Below, piece by piece: positions 1 through 6,821 of a DNA stretch of 11,488 bases. The first letter of the stretch is position 1. Each line of letters starts with the position of its first letter. A program made the position numbers and the translations under genes. This DNA is from Flavobacteriales bacterium UBA6049 (GTDB lineage Bacteria > Bacteroidota > Bacteroidia > Flavobacteriales_G > Salibacteraceae), in the NCBI GenBank assembly GCA_002429085.1, contig DIYR01000035.1, positions 1-11,488 on the forward strand, written 5' to 3'. The notes below the pieces were generated by a model, which made no database searches, was not told where the DNA came from, and saw only the letters and a list, made by a program, of their open reading frames with translations.

Positions 1-258
1 ATTTGACATTTTATTATAATACGTTTTTGTCATTATACTATTAAGATCTTCAAAAACAAGGTATAATCTAGCGTGTTTGATGGAATCGTTTTGTACAAAA
101 AACTGTAAATCACTTTTAGGTTCAGGTGAATCTAGGAACCTATCACAATTTATCCAACCAAAGTTTTGAATTTGCATAGACTCATATGTTTGAGTTAGCA
201 CAGCTTCTAATTTAGCTCTAGTCTCCGCTTCTCGCTTTAGTCGCTCTGTTGCTCTTTT
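1..258 (-). pseudogene. Downstream part of the frameshifted lipoprotein, running off the window edge
   Basis: Seen: on the minus strand an uninterrupted frame of 86 codons runs from 258 to 1 without its own start. It begins KRATERLKREAETRAKLEA, which continues the charged helix at the end of the upstream frame, and then reads NFGWINCDRF and ARLYLVFEDLNS, which look like genuine conserved protein. The FGWINCDRF signature recurs, as I recall, downstream of the same SNGKLLESGG module in Bacteroidota secreted proteins. The two frames can only be joined between the TAG at 259-261 in this frame and the TAA at 237-239 in the other. The window contains an AAAA run (255-258); one extra A there would fuse both parts into a single protein. 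The cause may be a real inactivating mutation, a sequencing error in the run, or less likely -1 ribosomal slippage. The true C-terminus lies outside the window. Confidence 0.75.
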
Positions 259-1271
259 CTACGTTTAATAGCCAGAGCCTTTTCTTTTTCAATGGCCTTT
301 TTGGTTTCTAAATAATCGGCATATTTTTTTTCGTAATCGATCATGGCAAGTTTTAAATCCTTGCCTTCAAAAGCTGGTTGCACATCATACACCTTTTTTA
401 TTTCATTTCCTTTTGCAGTTACTCCAATCAAAGTGATTACATATTCACCCTCAATTTTGGAATTTACAATATCAGCTGAATACCAAAAGTGGATTGTATC
501 ATTTGGATCGAATTTACAATCGTCTTTTACCCTAAATACTACTTTGTTAAACGGTTGTAATTCTGGAAGATCTCCTTCTTCTACATCCAAGAAAATTAAC
601 CTGTTATCTTCTGGTTTTGCTTCAATTGGTTTAGTGGGTTCTTTGAGTTCTATTTGACTTTCTATTTCATCCTCAAACAAATCTGTAGAATAGGTAAATG
701 GTGCTGATTCTTCAACAGAACTGACTTTGCTTACGAAGCTTTGATCTGTTTCATTCCAGTTAATTACTCCTAGACTATCTTTATTACCAGTAAACAAATC
801 CATTCTCTTATTTATCAATTGGGGAAATTCAACGGGAATCATTTTCCCTTCCTTAATTTGTAACTGGTGGCCTGAAGATTTCATGTTTAAGTAGTATGCC
901 CCTCCTGATTCAAGTAGTTTTCCATTTGAAACAGTTTGAGCGTTATTCAGTAACAAGGATTTTTTAGTAGTCATTTCAATAAGTTCTATCGTAATAGAAT
1001 CACCGAGTGAATTACCTGTTTGTGTTTCAAGATTATTAGGATCTACGCTTATAATTGTTCCCTCGATACCTTTTACAATAGAACTAGAAGATGTGGGTAC
1101 TCTGAACGTTTGTAGTGTATTGTTAAATTTATTCAGTGCAGCATCTAACTGATCGAGTTGTGAATTGGTTGAATTTTCTTTTTGAACTTCCGTTTTAGTA
1201 GTTGGTTTCTCGTTGCAGCCTGTAAGAATATAAGAGAGAATAAGTACTAGAGAGAGTTTTTTGATGATCAT
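237..1271 (-). CDS. Bacteroidota-type lipoprotein, N-terminal part of a frameshifted gene
   Basis: Seen: 344 residues, starting with a lipoprotein signal peptide whose lipobox is LTGC (Cys19). A Thr/Asn/Gln-rich linker (20-62) follows, then a beta-rich module (about 64-180) with SNGKLLESGG, VEFP and a MDLFTG...VINW ending. I recall this pattern from many secreted Bacteroidota proteins, but cannot name a verified domain. An acidic, Pro-containing linker (about 195-225), a second beta-rich region (226-305) and a highly charged helix (313-341) complete it. Function is unknown; the protein should be anchored in the envelope by its lipid. The frame ends abruptly inside the charged helix (KEQQSD then TAA), while another frame carries the same Lys/Glu/Arg-rich helix onward to the window edge, so this stop is probably not the ancestral C-terminus. 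The ATG at 1271 is preferred because it gives a complete signal peptide (MIIKKLSLVLILS). Confidence 0.8.
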   Translation of the reverse strand: MIIKKLSLVLILSYILTGCNEKPTTKTEVQKENSTNSQLDQLDAALNKFNNTLQTFRVPTSSSSIVKGIEGTIISVDPNNLETQTGNSLGDSITIELIEMTTKKSLLLNNAQTVSNGKLLESGGAYYLNMKSSGHQLQIKEGKMIPVEFPQLINKRMDLFTGNKDSLGVINWNETDQSFVSKVSSVEESAPFTYSTDLFEDEIESQIELKEPTKPIEAKPEDNRLIFLDVEEGDLPELQPFNKVVFRVKDDCKFDPNDTIHFWYSADIVNSKIEGEYVITLIGVTAKGNEIKKVYDVQPAFEGKDLKLAMIDYEKKYADYLETKKAIEKEKALAIKRRKEQQSD

Positions 1272-1381
1272 AGTAGAAACGTTTGGAATGGTTGAAATAT
1301 ACTAGGATAACGACAGAATTAGGTTTTCTGATATTAGTAAATACAAATAAGGTTTAAGAGTCTTACTAGAGAAATAGAAGG

Positions 1382-1414
1382 AAGGTTGTTATCCTTTTCA
1401 AGTAAAACAACCTT
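1382..1414 (-). terminator. Inverted repeat downstream of the 4-helix membrane protein, possible terminator
   Basis: A perfect 9-base inverted repeat (AAGGTTGTT at 1382-1390 and AACAACCTT at 1406-1414) encloses a 15-base loop. It lies 16 bases beyond the stop of the minus-strand gene at 1431-1844. Read on the minus strand, a pyrimidine-rich stretch (CCTTCTATTTC) follows rather than a clean T run, so intrinsic termination is plausible but imperfect. Confidence 0.4.
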
Positions 1415-1430
1415 AATTATTGGCAGGTTA

Positions 1431-1844
1431 CTAGGGTTTCTTATCTAAATCAATGAATAATTGAAATAGTTGCGTTTTGAAGTGATTAATCAAAATTGAA
1501 CTTGTTAAACTCAACACAAGTAAAGAGAAGTTAGGAAGAGTAAAACTTAGAGGATAATAAGATAGGTATACCAGAAAATAAGCATACAACAATGCAAATG
1601 CTAAAGCCAAACTTACTTGAATGAACTCTTTTGAAACATAACTTATAATCAGATTATAAACTAATATTCCAAATGTTACTGCGTACAGTGAAAAAGAGAG
1701 GTAAATACCTATTCCTATGCTTCGGATAGGAATTTGAAATATAGTATCATATGTTGCTCTTATCAGAAAGAGTAACAATACCTGCCCAGTACTTAGTATC
1801 CAGAAAAAAGGTATACGGTGCAATAATTTGAATCTAAGTATCAA
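1431..1844 (-). CDS. Small integral membrane protein with four predicted helices
   Basis: Seen: 137 residues, strongly hydrophobic, with about four membrane segments (near 12-30, 45-70, 75-97 and 103-120), a basic N-terminus (RFKLLHR) and a charged C-terminus (DLDKKP). I recognise no family, and there is no obvious catalytic or metal-binding motif. The start is TTG at 1842-1844; an in-frame TAA lies seven codons upstream with no ATG or GTG between, and no internal Met follows, so TTG is the best available start, with a purine-rich AGAAAAG just before it. It lies 79 bases downstream of the TerB-like gene on the same strand and may share its transcript. Confidence 0.65.
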   Translation of the reverse strand: MILRFKLLHRIPFFWILSTGQVLLLFLIRATYDTIFQIPIRSIGIGIYLSFSLYAVTFGILVYNLIISYVSKEFIQVSLALAFALLYAYFLVYLSYYPLSFTLPNFSLLVLSLTSSILINHFKTQLFQLFIDLDKKP

Positions 1845-1923
1845 ACTTTTCTGTTCAATGAATTAGTCTAATTCTTTACTATTAGAGCAAGCGAAAGATT
1901 CCGTTTATATAATTGAGAATCAA

Positions 1924-2301
1924 CTAGTTTTTCAATCGTTCAATATCTCTTTGAAATCTGCTGATTAAGTCAGTTGAAAATGATTGGATGATAGTGGATT
2001 CTTTTTGCTCTAAACCACCTGCCGCATTCGCAACAAATTTCATAGCATCAATAAACTCTTCGTAAACAGGAGTAGGCCCATAGCTATGGCAAAAATTAAT
2101 CACCTTATTGTAAACCGCTTCTGGGTCAGATTCTTTTTTGTCCTCGTAGTTAAAAGACCACTTTATTTCAGATGCCCAGGTATGATTCTTTAGCAACTCG
2201 TTCAAAGAAGATCGCTCTTCCTCCTGAATAGTTCCATCAGCTTTGGCAATAACGAAAAGCAACTCTCCTAGAGTTTCGTATAATTTTTCTTGTTCAGTCA
2301 T
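1924..2301 (-). CDS. TerB-like (tellurite resistance B fold) protein
   Basis: Seen: 125 residues, soluble and helical, with no signal peptide. Residues 13-36 (LLFVIAKADGTIQEEERSSL) carry the pattern typical of the TerB/DjlA-N fold: a hydrophobic helix, then A-D-G-x-I and an acidic helix with E-E. A second, weaker copy of the pattern (FVANAAGGLEQKESTIIQSF, 89-108) matches the internal pseudo-repeat of that fold. TerB proteins are linked in the literature to metal binding and membrane-associated stress complexes, but many TerB-fold proteins have no known role, and no ter genes are present here. Its ATG lies 2 bases after the stop of the DUF2809 gene, so the two are almost certainly co-transcribed and probably translationally coupled. 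A specific role in tellurite resistance is not supported. Confidence 0.75.
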   Translation of the reverse strand: MTEQEKLYETLGELLFVIAKADGTIQEEERSSLNELLKNHTWASEIKWSFNYEDKKESDPEAVYNKVINFCHSYGPTPVYEEFIDAMKFVANAAGGLEQKESTIIQSFSTDLISRFQRDIERLKN

Positions 2302-2303
2302 AA

Positions 2304-2687
2304 CTAGTTGTGATTGTTTATAGATGCATAAGTAATTAAATATCCAAAACTTACACCAATTGTGTATGCCAACAAATCACTCCATAAAAAACCATGTCCA
2401 AGCACCAAAGCGCCAAGTGTAGTGCTTCTAATAGCATTTATCCAATCAGCTTGATACAATTGGCTAAGCTCTATAACGTAGCAGAATAATAATGCGATTA
2501 ATGCATTATGAGCGAGTTTAGAAAAGGGTTTTATAACACAAACCATCCAGTATATCATAAGAGCCCAAATGGCGTCACCAATCCAAAAATCAAGATAGTC
2601 TGGCACATGCTTTCTAAACTTTCTCATGCCTAATCCAGTAATAACTGATAACACAGCCAGAAGAAAGAATGTGAATCTTCGTTTCAT
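2304..2687 (-). CDS. DUF2809 family membrane protein
   Basis: Seen: 127 residues with about four hydrophobic helices. Family-like landmarks are a GLGMRK...VPDYLDFWIGDAIWALMIYW segment (about 18-47) and an ELSQLYQADWINAIR / TTLGALVLGHGFLWSDLLAY segment (73-108). From memory these match DUF2809, a widespread family of small inner-membrane proteins of unknown function. The conserved Asp, Gln, Arg and Trp residues near the second segment are unusual inside a membrane protein and suggest a conserved polar site, but no biochemical role is established to my knowledge. The ATG at 2687 gives a normal N-terminus with a basic MKRR start. It is the first gene of a tight pair with the TerB-like gene. No clear Bacteroidota promoter was found in the 159 bases upstream. 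Confidence 0.8.
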   Translation of the reverse strand: MKRRFTFFLLAVLSVITGLGMRKFRKHVPDYLDFWIGDAIWALMIYWMVCVIKPFSKLAHNALIALLFCYVIELSQLYQADWINAIRSTTLGALVLGHGFLWSDLLAYTIGVSFGYLITYASINNHN

Positions 2688-2823
2688 ATATCTACAGAAA
2701 AGTCGGATGCATTAGTTGATCCGTTACATTGATTTACGATTGTCTTTATACAGGAATGCTAACTAAAAATTGCCGATTGATATTTACTCACCAAGTAATA
2801 ACTAGAAAAACGTTAAGTGTGGC

Positions 2824-2853
2824 AGAGTAATACTATAGATGCACTGTTACTCT
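2824..2853 (-). terminator. Inverted repeat overlapping the stop codon of the basic secreted protein gene
   Basis: AGAGTAA (2824-2830) and TTACTCT (2847-2853) form a 7-base inverted repeat around a 16-base loop, and the right arm contains the TAA stop of the minus-strand gene. There is no T tract after it on the minus strand, so it may be a weak terminator, an mRNA 3'-end stabiliser or chance. Confidence 0.25.
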
Positions 2854-3317
2854 CGAATAACACTTTGCTCTTTCTTTGAATAATCAAACCGATAGAGAGT
2901 ATTTTTATCAATCAGCTTTTCTTCTACAGCTGGTTTGCTAAACTCATTTTCGTTATATGTTTTTCTTCTTACGAAGAATAACTCATCGTTTATTTTTACA
3001 ACTTTTAGATAGGGAACTTGTTTTTGAGGAAGCTTTAGTTTAACAATAATCACTTCCTTTTTAAGGCCATTTTTCAAGTATTTGATCTTCCGTTTGTACT
3101 TAATGTTGTGGTAGCTACTTGTTGAGTGTTTAGATTTTACCTTTCTACTTGTAGCGGTTACTTTGTAGTCTCTAATTAACGAATCTAAAGGAAGCTCTGC
3201 GAGGTATGAATTGATCTCAAGTTTGAAAGCCTCAATTTTTGATGTTGACTGAGCATTTACAGAGGTGAATGTAATATGCAAGAGACAGAAAGCGAAAACA
3301 ATGCTTCTAATATTCAT
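2847..3317 (-). CDS. Basic secreted hypothetical protein
   Basis: Seen: 156 residues with a Sec signal peptide (hydrophobic core IVFAFCLLHI, likely cut after VNA at residue 22, before Q-S). There is no lipobox cysteine, so a soluble periplasmic or exported protein is expected. The mature part is rich in Lys and Arg (for example KYKRKIKYLKNGLKK, 73-87), then shows alternating hydrophobic and polar residues (EVIIVKLKL, LKVVKINDELFFVRR) suggestive of a small beta-sheet domain. I recognise no family. The high positive charge could favour contact with anionic surfaces, nucleic acid or polysaccharide, but this is inference. It stands alone on the minus strand, 103 bases downstream of the larger lipoprotein gene. 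Confidence 0.7.
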   Translation of the reverse strand: MNIRSIVFAFCLLHITFTSVNAQSTSKIEAFKLEINSYLAELPLDSLIRDYKVTATSRKVKSKHSTSSYHNIKYKRKIKYLKNGLKKEVIIVKLKLPQKQVPYLKVVKINDELFFVRRKTYNENEFSKPAVEEKLIDKNTLYRFDYSKKEQSVIRE

Positions 3318-3420
3318 AGACAGTTACAAATGACAATATTTAAACAAGAGTGTTACCAAAGGAATGAAATAATTGGAGTGCCTAGAGAAATAGCTATATA
3401 CATTATGTTAATTCTAAGTA

Positions 3421-4410
3421 TTACTGTTCGATTCTGACTCTGTAAATGCCACTTTCAGGAATTTGAACAAGTTCTTTATCATTTAAAATATCAGTTACTC
3501 TGGTGTAAAGAAAGTGATAGTACCAGATGAAGTATTCTTCAAAAGATAATTCATTTGCATATCTAGATTCGCTGTAGTTTTTAAGAAACTCAGACTTGTT
3601 CTGTTCTAGAATGGTTATTAATTTTGGTTTAAATGCTTCTGCAATAGAGTCTAATAGTAATTGATCTTGCATTGTAACTATTGGAACATCCAAAGCCAAT
3701 AGCTCTTCAAAACCGAGTTGGTGATTATTACGGTTATTCCCATATGTAATAAAGCAAGTAGTGTCATTACAGTTGTATTGATTGCCATAGATTCCGAAAA
3801 CCTCTTTTTCATTCAAGGGATTTTTTTCTGCGTATTGGATATAGTACCTCTTACCATGTCGCAGTGTTCTTTCTTTTTTTAGAAATTCCTTTTCAACGTT
3901 GTTAATTTGCCAATTATCTAGAAGAACGTTGCTAAGTAGAAAAAAGCTAAATTCTTCAAATGAGGTTTTTTTAGACAGTTCTAAACTTTTATGAAAATCC
4001 TTGAAAATGTTAAGGTCTTGTTCAATGGCTAGAGCAATAGCAGTTGCAACTTTTTCAGATTGCTTAAACATCAGTTCCCCCTCGTTTTGCATCACTATAC
4101 TGATTGATGGAACAATGTTCTTACCTCTCTCTGTCAGATATCCATTCTCTTTGAGAATTGTTACTTCTTCATGGAATGTCTCATTTGTCCAGTTGAGGGC
4201 TACTTGAATTTCTTGAGGCTCAAACTCATTGTGTAATCCAATTAAGAATTTGTATCTGTCGTTTTCAAAGAGAGATATCTCAGGGAAATTATCTCCTGAA
4301 GAAATGAAGTGTTCTTCGTATTCAGCATTCAATACATCCCGTAACTTTTCTTGAGAGTTACAGGAATAGAGTAGCAATAAGAGAATAATAGGTAAGAGTG
4401 ATTTTTTCAT
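3421..4410 (-). CDS. Lipoprotein of unknown function with a winged-helix-like segment
   Basis: Seen: 329 residues, with a lipoprotein signal peptide (MKKSLLPIILLLLLYSC, lipobox LYSC, Cys17). After a short linker, residues 65-105 (LNWTNETFHEEVTILKENGY followed by LTERGKNIVPSISIV) have the helix-turn-helix-wing look of a winged helix, although the protein should sit outside the cytoplasm. The central part (150-225) contains FFLLSNVLLDNWQINNVEKE, then a Tyr-rich stretch (KRYYIQYAEK) and GIYGNQYNCN; I recall this pattern in other Bacteroidota lipoproteins of unknown function. Residues 213-219 hold a C-N-D-T-T-C pair that could form a disulphide. The ATG at 4410 directly precedes the basic n-region. 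The gene is transcribed away from the cytochrome gene across a 147-base divergent intergenic region. Confidence 0.75.
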   Translation of the reverse strand: MKKSLLPIILLLLLYSCNSQEKLRDVLNAEYEEHFISSGDNFPEISLFENDRYKFLIGLHNEFEPQEIQVALNWTNETFHEEVTILKENGYLTERGKNIVPSISIVMQNEGELMFKQSEKVATAIALAIEQDLNIFKDFHKSLELSKKTSFEEFSFFLLSNVLLDNWQINNVEKEFLKKERTLRHGKRYYIQYAEKNPLNEKEVFGIYGNQYNCNDTTCFITYGNNRNNHQLGFEELLALDVPIVTMQDQLLLDSIAEAFKPKLITILEQNKSEFLKNYSESRYANELSFEEYFIWYYHFLYTRVTDILNDKELVQIPESGIYRVRIEQ

Positions 4411-4463
4411 ACGTGTATCCAGAAAGATTTTTTAGACTGAAAAAACTACAATTTGTAATATAA

Positions 4464-4473
4464 CTGAGCTCAG
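4464..4473. promoter_or_regulatory. 10-base perfect palindrome in the divergent intergenic region
   Basis: CTGAGCTCAG is a perfect 10-base palindrome centred between the divergent lipoprotein and cytochrome genes (4411-4557). It could be an operator serving both promoters, but nothing else supports this. No good TTTG / TAnnTTTG promoter pair is visible in either direction; the nearest -7-like match on the plus strand is TATTCTTG at 4534-4541, with one mismatch and no -33 element. Confidence 0.2.
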
Positions 4474-4557
4474 AAATAATCATTTAATAAGCAAAGAAAT
4501 TATTGAAGGTGTAATTCAAAATAGATGATTTTATATTCTTGCTCTCAAATCTAAGCT

Positions 4558-6666
4558 TTGCGAGTCAGTCTTTCCAAAATCAGTTCGATATTGTTCATAG
4601 GTAGCCTTTTGTCATTGTTATTGGTGCAATGTGCAGATCAAATGGGTACTCAAGAGAGCAAGAGTGAATATGTGGGTTCAGAGACTTGTGCAAGTTGTCA
4701 TTCATCAGAATACAAAGAATGGCAAGATTCTCATCATTACCATGCCATGGAGTTACCATCTCCGAAGAGTGTAAAAGGAGATTTTTCGGGAGTGTCTTTC
4801 GTAGGAGAAGGAGATTCATCGTATTTCTATCAGTTGGGCAACGAATATTGGGTAAACTACACAGCCATAAATGCTCAAACAGATTCTTTTAAGATAGCCT
4901 ATACATTTGGTTGGATTCCACTACAGCAATACTTGGTAAAGACTAGAAAGGGTAGGGTACAAACCTTAAGAGCAAGTTGGAATACCGAGAAGAAACAGTG
5001 GTTTCACCAGTACAAAGGAGATACAATTAATTTAGGCGAGTACATGCATTGGCAAGGTCAATCCATGACATGGAATACCATGTGTGCAGATTGTCATTCA
5101 ACTAATGTCCAGAAAAATTACATGCCCAAAGCAGATTCGTTTCATACAACATATAGCGAGATAACTGTAGGGTGCGAGGGGTGTCATGGCCCTGCTTCTA
5201 ATCACGTTGTGGCGGCTCAGCAAGGAAAAAATGTTTCAAATACACTTCGTTTAACAGCTAGTCTATCTAACGTAGATCAAGTAAATCAATGTGGTTCATG
5301 CCATATGAGAAGAACAGTGCTAGGAGATAGCCATATGCTAGGCGACTTCTGGAACGAATATTTACCTCATACCATCAACAATAATTTCTATCATGCCGAT
5401 GGGCAAATTTTAGAGGAAGATTACGTGTGGGGAAGTTTTGTACAAAGCAAAATGTATCACGAAGGTGTTCGATGTACAGATTGCCATAACCCGCATACTA
5501 ATGCCTTGAAGTTTGAGGGGAATAAGCTGTGCTTACAATGTCACGAGCCGAGATACAATACACTTGAACATCACAAACATGAACTAGATACCGAATCTGC
5601 TCAGTGCATTAATTGCCATATGACAGGGAAGCATTACATGGGGAACGATTTTAGGCGAGATCATAGCTTCCGTATTCCTCGTCCAGATCTAAGCGTTAAT
5701 AGTGATATCCCAAATGCTTGCAATGGCTGTCATACCAATCAATCTACATCATGGGCAGAAAATAAGTTAACAGGATGGTATGGAGAACCAAGAACAAATT
5801 ATGCTGATGTTTTAACCAAACATACCAATGGTGAACTTGGCTCAAATAACGAGTTGCTAGAACTCGTACAAACTGATACTGCGCCTGTAATTGCTAGAGC
5901 TACAGCCTTGGAATATGCACTTCAGTATCCTTCGAATAACCTTGTTCAAATAATCGAGCAGCAGATCCATAATCCAGAGATGCTGATTCGTATACAAGCA
6001 CTTGAAGCACTAAACAATGCACCAAAAGAGTTGAGAATAAAACATGGGTTAACTGCCATGAAAGACTCGTTGCAACCAATTCGAAATGTGGCTGCTATGA
6101 TAACAGCAGATTTAAGACAAAACGAGGTACCTGCATCAGAATGGGCGAGATGGCAAACTGTTCAAAAAGAGTATCTTAATTATCTAAACCATCAAGCCGA
6201 TTTTAGAGAAGGTAGAATGGCATTAGCGCAATATGCTGTTCGTCAGCAGCGGTGGAACTCAGCCATTGTTCATTACAAGCAAGCTCTTCGTTTTGATAAG
6301 AGTTATACTCCTGCTTATGCTGGGTGGGCAACAGCTCTAGCTCAGTCTAACCAACTAGTGGCTTCATTAGAACTGCTTAAAATGGCAAGTAAAACGTATC
6401 CACAAGATGTTCGATTGCATTACCTAACGGGAATTACCGCTTACGAATTGAAGCAAATAAAAGATGCCATCACTCATTTAGAACAGGCAGTGGCCTTATC
6501 AGATTACTTTCCTCAATACGTTCAAAACCTTGTTTTGATTTACACCGAATCAGGAAACATAATTAAAGCAAAACAGGTAGTGGAGATAGCACTGGTTAAG
6601 TATCCAGGCAATCCTCAGTTGATCGAACTCCAAACCTATGTTGAAAGGTTGGTTATAACTTCTTGA
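4558..6666 (+). CDS. Octaheme c-type cytochrome lipoprotein with HEAT/TPR-like C-terminal tail
   Basis: Seen: 702 residues, starting with a lipoprotein signal peptide (lipobox LVQC, Cys25). Eight CxxCH heme-attachment motifs occur: CASCH 44-48, CADCH 176-180, CEGCH 206-210, CGSCH 245-249, CTDCH 306-310, CLQCH 325-329, CINCH 350-354 and CNGCH 388-392. Further His residues (59-62, 311-340, 369) could be distal ligands. After the hemes, residues 430-520 look like alpha-helical HEAT-type repeats and 550-695 like TPR repeats (YKQALRFDKSYTPAYAGWAT, THLEQAV). Known of the family: cytochrome c554/paired-CxxCH-like proteins with repeat tails, common in Bacteroidota and Planctomycetota; activity mostly undefined. 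Inferred: an outer- or inner-membrane-anchored electron carrier or reductase, exported by Sec and loaded by the cytochrome c maturation system. The start is TTG; a TAA lies two codons upstream and no better codon exists. There is no CxxCK motif, so it is not NrfA-like. Confidence 0.88.
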   Translation: MRVSLSKISSILFIGSLLSLLLVQCADQMGTQESKSEYVGSETCASCHSSEYKEWQDSHHYHAMELPSPKSVKGDFSGVSFVGEGDSSYFYQLGNEYWVNYTAINAQTDSFKIAYTFGWIPLQQYLVKTRKGRVQTLRASWNTEKKQWFHQYKGDTINLGEYMHWQGQSMTWNTMCADCHSTNVQKNYMPKADSFHTTYSEITVGCEGCHGPASNHVVAAQQGKNVSNTLRLTASLSNVDQVNQCGSCHMRRTVLGDSHMLGDFWNEYLPHTINNNFYHADGQILEEDYVWGSFVQSKMYHEGVRCTDCHNPHTNALKFEGNKLCLQCHEPRYNTLEHHKHELDTESAQCINCHMTGKHYMGNDFRRDHSFRIPRPDLSVNSDIPNACNGCHTNQSTSWAENKLTGWYGEPRTNYADVLTKHTNGELGSNNELLELVQTDTAPVIARATALEYALQYPSNNLVQIIEQQIHNPEMLIRIQALEALNNAPKELRIKHGLTAMKDSLQPIRNVAAMITADLRQNEVPASEWARWQTVQKEYLNYLNHQADFREGRMALAQYAVRQQRWNSAIVHYKQALRFDKSYTPAYAGWATALAQSNQLVASLELLKMASKTYPQDVRLHYLTGITAYELKQIKDAITHLEQAVALSDYFPQYVQNLVLIYTESGNIIKAKQVVEIALVKYPGNPQLIELQTYVERLVITS

Positions 6667-6696
6667 TCATTTATTAGGTATCTTATTAACATCTGG

Positions 6697-6704
6697 TAAT
6701 TTTG
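6697..6704 (+). promoter_or_regulatory. Exact match to the Bacteroidota -7 element upstream of the sulfatases
   Basis: TAATTTTG matches the TAnnTTTG -7 consensus used by the primary sigma factor in Bacteroidota. No TTTG-like -33 element lies at a suitable distance, so the match alone is weak. If used, transcription would begin near 6710 and leave a leader of roughly 110 bases before the first sulfatase. Confidence 0.3.
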
Positions 6705-6800
6705 GGTGAGTAATTGGAAAGCTTCACCTAATAGTCATGCTACGATCTTTATTTTTACATAACAGATTCCACTACAATAATAAAGCCTAGTCTAAGTAAA

Positions 6801-6815
6801 TATTTAATTTAAATA
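6801..6815. promoter_or_regulatory. AT-only palindrome immediately before the first sulfatase start
   Basis: TATTTAA and TTAAATA flank a single T, giving a 15-base palindrome that ends 6 bases before the ATG. It sits where a ribosome binding site would be, and no Shine-Dalgarno sequence is present. It could be an operator, or simply the AT-rich leader that favours initiation in Bacteroidota. Confidence 0.3.
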
Positions 6816-6821
6816 ACTGTC

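Noticed and set aside
239..258. Programmed -1 ribosomal frameshifting as the main explanation of the split gene
   Set aside because: There is only a four-A run, not a full X-XXY-YYZ slippery heptamer in the correct frame, and no clear downstream stimulatory hairpin; mutation or sequencing error is simpler.
343..657. Plus-strand open frame of 104 codons opposite the frameshifted lipoprotein
   Set aside because: It lies fully inside a minus-strand gene with a clear signal peptide and has a low-complexity Ser-rich product; it is a shadow.
1924..2301. Calling the TerB-like gene a tellurite resistance gene
   Set aside because: The fold alone does not give the function, and no other ter genes are present.
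4558..6666. Assignment of the cytochrome as nitrite reductase (NrfA) or hydroxylamine oxidoreductase
   Set aside because: There is no CxxCK catalytic heme site, and the spacing of the eight motifs with the long repeat tail does not allow a firm match to the HAO family.
6704..6729. Hairpin GGTGA / TCACC between cytochrome and sulfatase 1 as a terminator
   Set aside because: Only five Watson-Crick pairs plus two wobbles around a 12-base loop, and no T tract follows directly.
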